From: Clostridia bacterium
GTDB lineage: Bacteria > Bacillota > Clostridia > Oscillospirales > CAG-272
Length of the DNA stretch: 64,000 nt
NCBI GenBank assembly: GCA_017453255.1
Contig: JAFTKN010000009.1
Span: 31,264 to 95,263 of the forward strand
Reading direction: 5' to 3'
A model generated the notes under the pieces. The model did not search any database. It had not been told where the DNA came from and was given only the letters and a program-made list of their open reading frames with translations. Shown one piece after another: positions 18,608-26,339 of the stretch. Made by a program: the position numbers and the translations under genes. Within the stretch, counting starts at the first letter, position 1; every line of letters begins with the position of its first letter.

Positions 18608-19213
18608 TTATTTTGTTAATCTTTTTTTGCAATAGCTTCGTTTACCACAGTGTGGGCATTTTAGCTGTCTTGTGGTTATTGTGTGAGGACCCATAAGATA
18701 AGCACCCATAGAAGGAATAAATCTCTTTTTACAATGCCTGCACTCGAATGTGCCTGAATGATAGTCTAATATACATACAACATATATGCCACCAATCAAT
18801 ATTACGATGCTAATTATTATAAGAATAATTCTTTGGTAAGTGGGCATTTCGTAATAGCCACTTGCCATTAAAATTGTAAAGGCTGATAAAAGGGTAATTA
18901 TACCCACAATAATAGATAAAAGTATATTTCTTTTGCTTTGCTTTCTTTCGAGTGCAAGGGATAGCATATTTTCCTCGGCACGCTTTTTATATTCCGTGTC
19001 ATCAATTCTTTCACCAGAAAGAAGCTCGTTTACAGTAATACCAAGCTCCTTACAAAGTGGCTCCATAAGGGTAACATCACAAAGACCATTTCCAGTTTCC
19101 CATTTGCTAACAGTTTTATCGCTAATATATAGCTTGTCAGCAAGCTCCTTTTGTGTAAGTCCCTTTTCCTTTCGCATTAAGGCTATAAATAAGCCTATTC
19201 GTTTTAAATCCAT
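18608..19213 (-). CDS. XRE-family regulator with two membrane helices and zinc ribbon
   Basis: 201 residues from the ATG at 19213, chosen because AGGTG lies six bases upstream; a GTG at 19222 would overlap that site. Residues about 5-60 are a Cro/C1-type helix-turn-helix (MRKEKGLTQKELADKLYISDKTVSKWETGNG). Two adjacent hydrophobic helices (about 95-115 and 125-148) follow. A C-terminal zinc-ribbon-like segment carries paired cysteines (CRHCKKRF and CPHCGKRSYC). Membrane-attached XRE proteins of this type occur widely in Clostridia, with unknown signals. Its targets are unknown; the neighbouring GH35 gene is a candidate only by proximity. Confidence 0.8.
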   Translation of the reverse strand: MDLKRIGLFIALMRKEKGLTQKELADKLYISDKTVSKWETGNGLCDVTLMEPLCKELGITVNELLSGERIDDTEYKKRAEENMLSLALERKQSKRNILLSIIVGIITLLSAFTILMASGYYEMPTYQRIILIIISIVILIGGIYVVCILDYHSGTFECRHCKKRFIPSMGAYLMGPHTITTRQLKCPHCGKRSYCKKRLTK

Positions 19214-19339
19214 AAAATTCACCTGCCTGTATGTTTTTTAAAATCATTATATCACATAATTATTAAAATAACACACACGCAGAGTAGAGTTAGCAAAAAA
19301 ACCACTCTACAAATAGTAGAAATCTTTATTTCCAATCAA

Positions 19340-19515
19340 GTTCTGCTATTCTGCAAAAGCAGAGTGATATTTTTACTTTGTAAAAGTGATATTGTTCGCA
19401 TAGCTCACAGTGATATTCTATTTGCTTATGCATTTTAAACTGCCGAAGGCAATATCACTGCGAAAGCAATATAACTGAGCATCGCTCAATAGAACTTGCG
19501 AAGCAAATAGAACTA
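19340..19515. repeat. Array of small hairpins separated by ATATCACT units (array 1)
   Basis: This fills most of the 19214-19551 gap. GTGATATT recurs on the left side (three times), and AATATCACT with degenerate ATATAACT/AATAGAACT on the right. Between the units are 9-16 base palindromes such as GCCGAAGGC, GCGAAAGC, GAGCATCGCTC and CTTGCGAAG. No coding potential is visible. It is probably a repetitive intergenic element family; the same design recurs after tRNA-Trp. Confidence 0.65.
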
Positions 19516-19516
19516 A

Positions 19517-19551
19517 AAAACCTCAGTTGATGGTTCAACTGAGGTTTTTTC
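19517..19551. terminator. Terminator of the tRNA Leu-fMet operon
   Basis: AACCTCAGTTGA / TCAACTGAGGTT stem with A- and T-runs immediately past the 3' end of the leftward tRNA-fMet. Confidence 0.85.
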
Positions 19552-19629
<78 letters not shown>

Positions 19630-19656
19630 ATATAGAGATTCCCTAAATGGGAATCG

Positions 19657-19745
19657 TGGTGCCGATGACCGGACTTGAACCGGTACGGGAATTTCTTCCC
19701 AACGGATTTTAAGTCCGTGGCGTCTGCCGATTCCGCCACATCGGC
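19657..19745 (-). tRNA. tRNA-Leu (TAA)
   Basis: Acceptor stem GCCGATG / CATCGGC, anticodon loop CTTAAAA (TAA, reads UUA/UUG), long variable arm GGGAAGAAATTCCC, and an encoded CCA. It is 89 bases and is co-transcribed with tRNA-fMet, 27 bases downstream. Confidence 0.93.
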
Positions 19746-19759
19746 ATGTGTGCTTAGTA

Positions 19760-19788
19760 AGTATATCACACATTTTTTACTATGTCAA
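19760..19788 (-). promoter_or_regulatory. Promoter of the tRNA Leu-fMet operon
   Basis: On the minus strand TTGACA (19783-19788), 17 bases, TATACT (19760-19765), about 15 bases before tRNA-Leu. Confidence 0.8.
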
Positions 19789-19885
19789 CCCTTTTTTTAA
19801 AAATTTTTGGGTTCAATCTTTACCATATTATATGCGTATATTGTTTGATTTTATACTTCATAAATCAAAAAAATTGAAAAAAGTA

Positions 19886-19914
19886 TTGCATTTTAAATAA
19901 ACATATGATATAAT
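19886..19914 (+). promoter_or_regulatory. Promoter of tRNA-Trp
   Basis: TTGCAT (19886-19891), 17 bases, TATAAT (19909-19914), 20 bases before the tRNA. Confidence 0.75.
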
Positions 19915-19934
19915 CGTTAAGTCAATAAAAATAT

Positions 19935-20010
19935 AGGGGTGTAGTTCAGTCGGTAGAACACCAGTCTCCAAAACTGGGTGTCCAGGGTTCGAGTCCTTGC
20001 GCCCCTGCCA
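19935..20010 (+). tRNA. tRNA-Trp (CCA)
   Basis: Acceptor stem AGGGGTG / CGCCCCT, anticodon loop CTCCAAA (CCA), T-arm GGTTCGAGTCC, encoded CCA end; 76 bases. A partial copy of its 3' end plus terminator recurs at 20281-20331. Confidence 0.95.
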
Positions 20011-20049
20011 GAAAAACGACAAAATTCGACAGAATTTTGTCGTTTTTCA
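20011..20049 (+). terminator. Terminator after tRNA-Trp
   Basis: AACGACAAAATT / AATTTTGTCGTT stem followed by a T-run. A sister copy is at 20292-20331. Confidence 0.85.
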
Positions 20050-20253
20050 GTTATATTCGCCTTGCGGCGAGTTATATGCGTAACCGCGTGATATTTGCTT
20101 TGCAAGTGATATGCGCTTTGCGCGTTGAAGATTACAAGGCGAATATAATATCACTGTGAGCGTAGCGAACAATATCACTACGAGTGCAGCGAGTAATATC
20201 ACGCCGAGCAAAGCGAGGCATATCACTAAAATCACACGGGTTCAAGTCCGTAC
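20050..20253. repeat. ATATCACT hairpin array (array 2)
   Basis: Repeated ATATCACT units separated by palindromes such as GCGCTTTGCGCG, GTGAGCGTAGC, GAGTGCAGCGAG and GAGCAAAGCGAG, the same design as array 1. It ends in a GGGTTCAAGTCC stretch that resembles a tRNA T-arm. No coding potential is seen. Confidence 0.65.
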
Positions 20254-20280
20254 GAAAACTCCTCAAAATATCTTTTTTGT
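20254..20280 (+). repeat. 27-bp direct repeat, left copy (island boundary candidate)
   Basis: Starts GAAAACTCC and ends AATATCTTTTTTGT. It matches 26479-26505 in 25 of 27 positions. Together they bracket the higher-GC island. Confidence 0.6.
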
Positions 20281-20331
20281 CCGCCCCTGCCAAAAATCGA
20301 CAAGTTTCGACAGAAGCTTGTCGATTTTTTT
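20281..20331 (+). repeat. Duplicated tRNA-Trp 3' end plus terminator
   Basis: CGCCCCTGCCA (the last 11 bases of tRNA-Trp) recurs at 20282, followed by a terminator hairpin ATCGACAAG / CTTGTCGAT that copies the design of the one after the real tRNA (TTCGACAGAA in both loops). The rest of the tRNA is missing. Confidence 0.7.
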
Positions 20332-20333
20332 AT

Positions 20334-20500
20334 TTGTGCCGCAGGTACAACATCATTTGACCGAAGGTCAACATCATTTCGAGCAAAGCGAGAATATCAT
20401 TGCCGTTTACGGCACAAATAAACGATGTTGCACCTTGTGCAAATGATGTGCTTCGCAAAGATGTGATGCCCTGCATCAATGAAGTTGCGCTCCGCTCAAA
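20334..20500. repeat. Hairpin array 3 (ACATCATT/GATGT type)
   Basis: Short palindromes (GACCGAAGGTC, CGAGCAAAGCG, GCCGTTTACGGC, CACCTTGTGC, CTTCGCAAAG, CCCTGCAT) separated by ACATCATT, ATATCATT or GATGTG. It is related to arrays 1 and 2 but has a diverged spacer. No coding potential is seen. Confidence 0.6.
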
Positions 20501-20559
20501 CGGAAAGAACGCGTCAGTTCAACTCTAAACGAAAAAGCGACAAAAAAGATATCGCCCGC

Positions 20560-20587
20560 AAAAAGCCTTGATTTTTCAAGGCTTTTT
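20560..20587. terminator. Terminator-like hairpin before the island regulator
   Basis: AAAAAGCCTTGA / TCAAGGCTTTTT perfect stem with a TTTT loop. Confidence 0.75.
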
Positions 20588-20627
20588 CCTTTTTGGTGAA
20601 GAATTGTCTGAACCTCTCCGAAACGGA

Positions 20628-20656
20628 TTGACAAAATCGAAAATTGGGTGTATAAT
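20628..20656 (+). promoter_or_regulatory. Perfect consensus promoter of the two-HTH regulator
   Basis: TTGACA (20628-20633), exactly 17 bases, TATAAT (20651-20656). Confidence 0.85.
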
Positions 20657-20667
20657 AATTTCAAGGT

Positions 20668-20717
20668 GTTCGTTATCCCGAACAAAATAAGTCTCTATGA
20701 AAGTTCGCTATGCCGAA
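20668..20717 (+). promoter_or_regulatory. Two operator-like inverted repeats, GTTCG-N6-CGAA
   Basis: GTTCGTTATCCCGAAC at 20668-20683 and GTTCGCTATGCCGAAT at 20703-20718, 35 bases apart, between the promoter and the start of the regulator gene. They are likely autoregulatory binding sites; this is inference. Confidence 0.55.
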
Positions 20718-20727
20718 TAGGTGAAAT

Positions 20728-21948
20728 ATGGATTATATAACCGTAAAAGAAGCCGCCGAGAGGTGGCAAGTAAGTGAAAGACGTGTTCAAATTTTATGCA
20801 ATACGGACAGAATAAAAGGCGCATATCGTTTCGGCAAGTTGTGGATGATACCACAAACGGCGGTATTGCCCAACGCACGCAGAAGGGAAGAAGAACCTCA
20901 TCTCCCAATGCCAAGAAAATCTCCCTTCCTTGATATGACCAATCTATATAATAAAGTAGGCGGTGCGGAAGAATGCGCCGAGATGCTTATAAACCACCCC
21001 GAAGCTCACGCTCTGTTTGAGGCGCAAATCGCTTACAGGCGCGGAGAAATCGAAAAGGTTTACGAGCAGGCGAGATACTTCTTATCGGCACATTCGGGCT
21101 TTTATGCCGTTATCGGCGGTGGTATGCTACTTGCACAATGCGCGATTTGGAGAGGGGATATTTTCCTTTGGAAAGAAGCGAAAAAGCACATATTTGAAGC
21201 ACCCTGCAAGGACGAACACGACCGAGAAATTGTATCCCTTGCCCTCGCCATTATTGATAGCTCTATTTACGATAACAAGGACTATCCCGAATGGTTTAAG
21301 AGTGGAAACTTTGAAGCCCTGCCAGGCGATGCACACCCTGCGGCAAAGGTTTTCTACATTAAATATCTGTATATGGCTGCGTATGCGATTGCAACGGGGC
21401 AATTCAAGCTCGAAGGCGTTGAGGGCCTTGCCTTGATGCGTATGATACCCAATACCATAGAGCCGATGATTTCTCAGGCGGTGCTTGATAAAACGATCGT
21501 TCCCGAAATGTATCTGCGTATGTCCTGTGCGGTGGCTTATTACAATTCAGGACAGAAGGAAAAAGCGATTGCTCATATAGATAAAGCAATAGCTCTTGCC
21601 TTACCCGATCAGATGTACGGCTTTTTGACCGAGTACATACGCCACTTTGGGGAGTTGCTTGAACAGCGAATTGCCTTGCAGGATCCAAACGCTGTTGCTG
21701 CTGTAAAATCTCTTTATAATATATATAGAGTAGGATGGGTAAGGCTTTCAAGCCAAGTGCGAGATAAGATAGCGGTTGACCTTGATCCCAAGGAACGTGA
21801 GCTTGCCAAGCTCTGCGCCTTTGGATTTACGTCCAAGCAGATTGCAAGGATGCTCCATTTTTCGGAATCGACTATCAATCACGATATAACGCGAATCCTC
21901 AATAAAGCAAGTCTTTCAAACAAAAAAGAACTCGCTTTGATCCTCTAA
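20728..21948 (+). CDS. Regulator with N-terminal MerR/excisionase-like HTH and C-terminal LuxR HTH
   Basis: 406 residues with DNA-binding motifs at both ends. Residues 1-50 (MDYITVKEAAERWQVSERRVQILC, then GAYRFGKLWMIP) are an excisionase/MerR-like winged helix-turn-helix. Residues about 95-310 are alpha-helical repeat-like sequence, with a TPR-like GQKEKAIAHIDKAIALALP near 278-300. Residues about 340-406 (LDPKERELAKLCAFGFTSKQIARMLHFSESTINHDITRIL) form a GerE/LuxR-type helix-turn-helix. No receiver or ligand domain is recognised. An AGGTG site precedes the ATG. Codon use is richer in G and C than the chromosomal neighbours. It probably controls the island genes downstream and itself; this is inference. 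Confidence 0.75.
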   Translation: MDYITVKEAAERWQVSERRVQILCNTDRIKGAYRFGKLWMIPQTAVLPNARRREEEPHLPMPRKSPFLDMTNLYNKVGGAEECAEMLINHPEAHALFEAQIAYRRGEIEKVYEQARYFLSAHSGFYAVIGGGMLLAQCAIWRGDIFLWKEAKKHIFEAPCKDEHDREIVSLALAIIDSSIYDNKDYPEWFKSGNFEALPGDAHPAAKVFYIKYLYMAAYAIATGQFKLEGVEGLALMRMIPNTIEPMISQAVLDKTIVPEMYLRMSCAVAYYNSGQKEKAIAHIDKAIALALPDQMYGFLTEYIRHFGELLEQRIALQDPNAVAAVKSLYNIYRVGWVRLSSQVRDKIAVDLDPKERELAKLCAFGFTSKQIARMLHFSESTINHDITRILNKASLSNKKELALIL

Positions 21949-22229
21949 AAATTGCAAGTTTTTTGAGATTTTTTCGCAAAAAGTTTGCAAGAAAAACTCG
22001 TTTTTTTCTCTATAAAAATTGAATTAAATCTGCTATAATTTTATTGCGAGGCGGAAGTCGGCTTGCCAGCGACCGCCTGTATAAATTACACGAAGCATAG
22101 CAAAGCAAGTCTTTGCAAGCGAAATTCTCATTTCGCAAGCGAGTATTGCTCGCAAAATGCATAGTATAATGTTATCGTAATAACTTATGGCAGATTTTTC
22201 TTTTTGATAATTTGCGAAAGGAGTCAAAA
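21949..22229. other. Intergenic palindrome-rich spacer
   Basis: No gene is seen. It contains an A/T-rich start, TATAAT at about 22034, and a run of short palindromes (GGCGGAAGTCGGCTTGCCAG, GCAAGTCTTTGC, GCGAAATTCTCATTTCGC, GCGAGTATTGCTCGC) in the style of the arrays near 19.4 and 20.1 kb. Confidence 0.5.
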
Positions 22230-22598
22230 ATGTTCACCTCACTTTTCGGACTAAACCTACCCCCAAAAGAGCCGGAGCATAAGGAAGGCGATCTCTACAA
22301 GATTATAACTGCACACGGCAAAACCTTTGAACTACGGTACGGTTATTACGAGGAGATTGACCGAGAAAATATGCACCTGATTGAGATTTATCCGAACTTT
22401 ATCGAAAATCCCGTCTATACAGACGAAGGAATCCCGTTCGTAACGGCAATGCAGAAGCCGTGCAAGCACTTCAAGCTCGGTGCAGGCAAGTCGGATGACG
22501 GCGAGGACAACACCTGTTACCACTGTACCTACTACGAAAAATGCGAGGAACTGCTCGGCGTTTGCAGATGTAAGACACGGCAAAGAAAGAACGAATAA
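22230..22598 (+). CDS. Small cysteine-containing hypothetical protein
   Basis: 122 residues from the ATG at 22230, with AAAGGAG eight bases upstream. No signal peptide or membrane segment. The C-terminal third has regularly placed cysteines: PCKHF, CYHCTYYEKCEE and GVCRCKTRQRKN, which could bind a metal. The N-terminal half (YKIITAHGKTFELRYGYYEEIDR, NFIENPVYTDEGIPFVTAMQKPC) resembles proteins often seen on mobile elements of Clostridia, recalled from pattern only. It lies in the higher-GC island between the regulator and the surface-protein genes. Function is unknown. Confidence 0.6.
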   Translation: MFTSLFGLNLPPKEPEHKEGDLYKIITAHGKTFELRYGYYEEIDRENMHLIEIYPNFIENPVYTDEGIPFVTAMQKPCKHFKLGAGKSDDGEDNTCYHCTYYEKCEELLGVCRCKTRQRKNE

Positions 22599-22625
22599 AG
22601 AATAGAATATAATGTATAAATCGCA

Positions 22626-22682
22626 AGAGGGATATCCCTCTTTTGGTAGCTACTACGTACCTACCAAAAACAACTCTATTAA
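22626..22682 (+). other. Intergenic hairpins before lipoprotein gene
   Basis: AGAGGGATATCCCTCT palindrome followed by TTTTGGTAG...CTACCAAAA, giving two adjacent hairpins between the Cys-rich gene and the lipoprotein gene. They may be a leaky terminator or mRNA boundary. Confidence 0.5.
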
Positions 22683-22711
22683 CTAAAAAAATAAATTGGA
22701 GGCAAAACTCT

Positions 22712-23302
22712 ATGAAAAGAACAATCAAAGCATTTCTTGTTATCTGCTGTTTGGCAATATGCTTAACGCTTTGCTTGACAGCCTGCGGTAACAAGTGCGA
22801 ACACAACTACGACAACGATTGCGATGCAATCTGCAACGACTGTGGAGAAACACGAGAGGTCGGCGCACACGATTGGAGTTCCGCAACCTGCACAGCTCCC
22901 AAGACCTGTAGCGTTTGCGGAGCGACAGACGGTAACGCGCTCGGACACACCCCTGCCGATGATGACGGCGATTGCACCACAGCAATCAAGTGCAAGAGCT
23001 GTGATCAAATTGCAAAGTCCGGCAACCAAAGCCACGCCTACGGCACGATAACCTACACCTGGGCTAATGGTTATAGTAGCTGTACCGCTACGAGAAGCTG
23101 TGCGGTAGACGGATGCGACCATACCGAAACCGAAACCAAGACTGCAACACAGGACGGCACGATCTTCACGGCGGACTTTGAAGGCGAAGCCTTTGATACC
23201 CAGACAATTGATGCGAGCGTGAAAATCGATGGTGTCACCGTCAACCCTTGGGAAAACGTCGACATTGACGGCGGCGAAGCCGAAGAAGAAACTAAGAATT
23301 AA
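22712..23302 (+). CDS. Cys-rich lipoprotein with fimbrillin-like tail
   Basis: 196 residues from the ATG at 22712 (TTGGAGG upstream); the in-frame ATG at 22643 lacks a ribosome site. The signal ends in LTACG with lipid-Cys25. Residues 29-110 carry repeated CxxC pairs (CDAICNDCGE, CTAPKTCSVCG, CKSC) as in the zinc-ribbon-like repeats of many gut Firmicute surface proteins. The C-terminal tail (VKIDGVTVNPWENVDIDGG) resembles the closing strand of fimbrillin-type proteins. The last codons and the stop lie inside a 7-bp-periodic GAATT repeat, so the original end may have been altered. Its role with the next two genes is unknown. Confidence 0.65.
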   Translation: MKRTIKAFLVICCLAICLTLCLTACGNKCEHNYDNDCDAICNDCGETREVGAHDWSSATCTAPKTCSVCGATDGNALGHTPADDDGDCTTAIKCKSCDQIAKSGNQSHAYGTITYTWANGYSSCTATRSCAVDGCDHTETETKTATQDGTIFTADFEGEAFDTQTIDASVKIDGVTVNPWENVDIDGGEAEEETKN

Positions 23303-23330
23303 GAATTCAGAATTATGAATTCGGAATTAG
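23294..23330 (+). repeat. 7-bp periodic GAATT repeat
   Basis: Five GAATT cores at 7-base (once 8) spacing; it contains the stop of the upstream lipoprotein gene and runs up to the ribosome site of the next gene. Confidence 0.75.
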
Positions 23331-23339
23331 GAGATATCT

Positions 23340-25322
23340 ATGGTAAATTTCATAAAACAAAAATATAAAATTATTGCCGTGCTTTTTTTGCTCGTGATGC
23401 TGATCGGACTCATTCCGTTCACCGCAACCGAGGCGGCGGCGCAGGAAATCGATATTAACGCTACCTATAACGGTGATGACAGCGGTTTTATCGAAGGACA
23501 GGTAATGACCATCGCCATTGAATCAAGAACGAATGAAGTATATAAATCAAATTTCTTCAAATACACTTATCAAGGTGGCGAATGGGTTAGCAATAATCCG
23601 ATGAAGGTTAGCGATATTGATGCAATTGAAGGAGTATATGCATACGTTGGATTTTCTGATATAAACGAAAAGGAACTCAATGAATGTTTGAATTACGACC
23701 AATTTATAACAGATGAAGATAACCTGATTTGTGACCAGTCCGATGATTTGCTCAGATATGATTGGATGATACCTGCAGAGGAAATAACACTTCCTACAGC
23801 AGAGAATCCCGTCATCAACGCTCATTTCATTCACGGATTGGCAAAAGTTACTGTTGGGAATATCGTATATGGCACTGAATACGAAGAAACCCCGGTAATA
23901 ACGGATGTACGTTTTAAGGGTTTTGCTTCGTCCGGTTTTGACATTACTAATAATGTCTTTGCCGGCGTTAGTTCTAATGGAATTGCAGATGTTGTACCAT
24001 TTGAAGACACAACAAATGACACCTATACCGCATTGCTTGCAACCAATAGCGAAATGAACGATAACAACGAAATCATTATTCCTACCGAATGGACTCTACT
24101 GACACTTAAAGTGAACGGTGAGGAAAAGACGGTTAAGTTGGTAGATAATCCTGAGACCACACTTGTGAATGAAGCATTTCTTGAGGCCGGCACCCACTAC
24201 ACCTTCTACCTCAAGGTAGGTAAGAATAAGGTGACCATCGTACAGGTTTTGACGGATGACATAGGTTCTCCCTTCGGTGCTGGCTGGGACAACGACGCAG
24301 AAGTAGGCCTTGACTCCAGCGCAGCAAGCATTGGCACACAAGATGTCGGCAAGACCAACTGGGTGGAGAACGATGAAATCATCGTCGAACTCTACTCATC
24401 AAAGTATGGCACACAGTACGCCACACTCATCTACAACGGCTCCCAGTGGAACTTGAACGGCAGCCTCTTGTACCTCGAAAATGAGAAGCCCACCGTCTGC
24501 GCCTACTATGCGCCGTGCAACGAGGTGACAGGCAACACGATGAACTTGAGAACAGGTATGCTGTATGGAATGACAGAATATCTTGAGGCATCTGATTGTC
24601 AAGTAGTAAACAATACAATCAGCATCAGTTTCGAGGGTGCTATCCGCAACTACAGCCGCTTGCGTATTGTAGGTCTGCCGAATCAGACCTTGACTGTCAC
24701 CACCACGGGCTTTACTCCCGCAGGAGCAAGCGCCGCCGCAGACGGAACTACCTACACCGTTACGACAAACGGCGACGGCAACGCTTTCCTCTATGGCACC
24801 TTTGCTAAAGACGCAACCGTAACCGTGAAGAAGGGCACAGCCACTCTTGCTGAGTTTGCTTTCTCTGAAGAAAAAGGCTTTTCCAACGGCACAGAACACA
24901 ATAAGAGCTATGCGTTGGATGCAAGACCTGTCATCGACGGTACATTGGGCGGCAAGGCCACAGCTACCGAGGACGATATAAAAGCTTTGGTGGAACAGAT
25001 CAAGTATTATGTGGATAACGGCATCTCCACGATTATCGTAACCGGCAGCGAACCGGCTACTTTCTACCCCGTTACCGCTATTGGTGTCGAAGGTTTTGAT
25101 AATTGTTTGTATTTGCAAAAATTGACGTTCGGTTCGGTAGTTACTTCAATAAAAGATGGTACCAACTCTGCTTTCGAGAAAGTTGGAGAGTCTGTCGATG
25201 GTGGTCTCTGTGATCTTGTCCTGAATCGCGGACAAGCGAGTGCCGCAACAGAGTATCAGCCGGACGTCCTAAACAAGAGGTGGTGGAACAACACCTACTG
25301 GAAGTACATTGAACTTCGGTGA
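23340..25322 (+). CDS. Fimbrillin-like surface protein with tandem beta domains
   Basis: 660 residues with a signal peptide (hydrophobic 10-27, cleavage near TATEAAAQE), so exported but not lipidated. It resembles Bacteroidota fimbrillin/Mfa-like proteins: the FIHGLAKVTV segment, then FLEAGTHYTFYLKVGKNKVTIVQV at about 280-303. A second related domain begins at about residue 325 (WVENDEIIVELYSSKYGTQYATLIYNGSQW), mirroring the first (EGQVMTIAIESRTNEVYKS...YTYQGGEW). The last 110 residues (AIGVEGFDNCLYLQKLTFGSVVTSIKDG) look like a degenerate BspA-type leucine-rich repeat. AGGAGA precedes the start. GC is clearly above the flanking chromosome. No sortase motif is visible. Confidence 0.6.
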   Translation: MVNFIKQKYKIIAVLFLLVMLIGLIPFTATEAAAQEIDINATYNGDDSGFIEGQVMTIAIESRTNEVYKSNFFKYTYQGGEWVSNNPMKVSDIDAIEGVYAYVGFSDINEKELNECLNYDQFITDEDNLICDQSDDLLRYDWMIPAEEITLPTAENPVINAHFIHGLAKVTVGNIVYGTEYEETPVITDVRFKGFASSGFDITNNVFAGVSSNGIADVVPFEDTTNDTYTALLATNSEMNDNNEIIIPTEWTLLTLKVNGEEKTVKLVDNPETTLVNEAFLEAGTHYTFYLKVGKNKVTIVQVLTDDIGSPFGAGWDNDAEVGLDSSAASIGTQDVGKTNWVENDEIIVELYSSKYGTQYATLIYNGSQWNLNGSLLYLENEKPTVCAYYAPCNEVTGNTMNLRTGMLYGMTEYLEASDCQVVNNTISISFEGAIRNYSRLRIVGLPNQTLTVTTTGFTPAGASAAADGTTYTVTTNGDGNAFLYGTFAKDATVTVKKGTATLAEFAFSEEKGFSNGTEHNKSYALDARPVIDGTLGGKATATEDDIKALVEQIKYYVDNGISTIIVTGSEPATFYPVTAIGVEGFDNCLYLQKLTFGSVVTSIKDGTNSAFEKVGESVDGGLCDLVLNRGQASAATEYQPDVLNKRWWNNTYWKYIELR

Positions 25323-25342
25323 CCCCACCGGCAAGTGCGGAG

Positions 25343-25425
25343 AAGAATTAAGAATTAAGAATTATGAATTATGAATTAAGTAAAACAATTCTGAATTCTG
25401 AATTCTGAATTCATAATTTAGAATT
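25343..25425 (+). repeat. 7-bp periodic GAATT repeat forming an inverted pair
   Basis: AGAATTA/TGAATTA units to about 25380, then ATTCTGA units to about 25425. The two halves are complementary and can form a long A/T-rich stem between the two fimbrillin-like genes. Confidence 0.75.
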
Positions 25426-25466
25426 GGCGGCGTAAACTTTGCCGCACGAAAGGAGATATACATTAT

Positions 25467-26339
25467 ATGTTGAATATAATTAAAACCAAAAGCTTCAAAA
25501 TCACGGCTGCCCTTCTTGCTCTCGTGCTTTGCGTGACGGGCGTTGTATGGCACGTCGCAACCCCGGTGAGCGCCGCAGAGCTTGACATCACAGGCGCCAA
25601 CGTGCAGGGCTATAGCCTTCTCAGCAGCAGTGCCGGCACTACCCCACTCGAGGGCGAAACGAATAACCCTGCCACAATGAGCGTATTCGTCACCGGCGGC
25701 TCGGAAACAAAGTACAATGCCGACAACGTTAAGTGGACGCACGACGGCACGAGTTGGGCGGGTGACGGCACCATGCTCTATGAGGGAACAGGCTCCGCGC
25801 AGAAGATCTTCGCTTGCGCGCCTTACACATCGGACGCTGCTGGCGGCGTCGTTACCGTGAACGCAGCCGATCAGACCGACTGGCTCGTGGCAACGTCTAC
25901 GGATCTCACTTCCGGCAGCGTGTCGCTCAGTATGACCCACGCCCTTGCCAAGCTGGTGATCGTACCGTCCTTTGGAACTGAAATCAGCAACCAAACGGTT
26001 ACAAAAATAGAAATCGGCGGTATGTATGCTTCGGGCAATTTGAACATTGCCGACAACACCTGGAGCGATTTGGGCACAGCGAATGCTACTCTCGAAATGA
26101 CAAACAATGAGCTTTCGGTGATCCCGATGGCAGAATGCACGGAGTTCACCGTCACCTTCACAATGGCAGACGCCCGCGTATTCACGACTACGGTCAGCCT
26201 TGCTGGTGTAGGTAGCAAATTGGAAGCCGGCACGCAGTACAACGTCAAGCTCCAGGTCGGTCAGGACAAGGTGACCATCGGCGGCATTACTGCTGCGCCT
26301 TGGAAGGTCATGAATGGCGGCGAGCTTGAAACCGAATGA
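25467..26339 (+). CDS. Fimbrillin-like surface protein
   Basis: 290 residues. The signal peptide (hydrophobic about 10-28, cleavage near PVSAAE) is of the signal peptidase I type, whereas Bacteroidota fimbrillins are lipoproteins. Fimbrillin hallmarks are readable: SLSMTHALAKLVIVP at about 151-165, and the C-terminal LEAGTQYNVKLQVGQDKVTI followed by AAPWKVMNGGELETE, the usual final strand. AAAGGAG precedes the start. GC is near 55 per cent by eye, against roughly 35 in nearby chromosomal genes. A Bacteroidota origin or an adapted Firmicute family are both possible. It probably forms or decorates a surface fibre with the preceding gene; this is inference. Confidence 0.65.
   Translation: MLNIIKTKSFKITAALLALVLCVTGVVWHVATPVSAAELDITGANVQGYSLLSSSAGTTPLEGETNNPATMSVFVTGGSETKYNADNVKWTHDGTSWAGDGTMLYEGTGSAQKIFACAPYTSDAAGGVVTVNAADQTDWLVATSTDLTSGSVSLSMTHALAKLVIVPSFGTEISNQTVTKIEIGGMYASGNLNIADNTWSDLGTANATLEMTNNELSVIPMAECTEFTVTFTMADARVFTTTVSLAGVGSKLEAGTQYNVKLQVGQDKVTIGGITAAPWKVMNGGELETE

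Noticed and set aside
18608..19213. Regulator as a phage repressor
   Set aside because: The XRE domain is followed by membrane helices and a zinc ribbon, and no phage genes are nearby.
24399..25118. 239-codon frame antisense to the first fimbrillin-like gene
   Set aside because: A mirror of the sense gene with no recognisable domain and no initiation signal.
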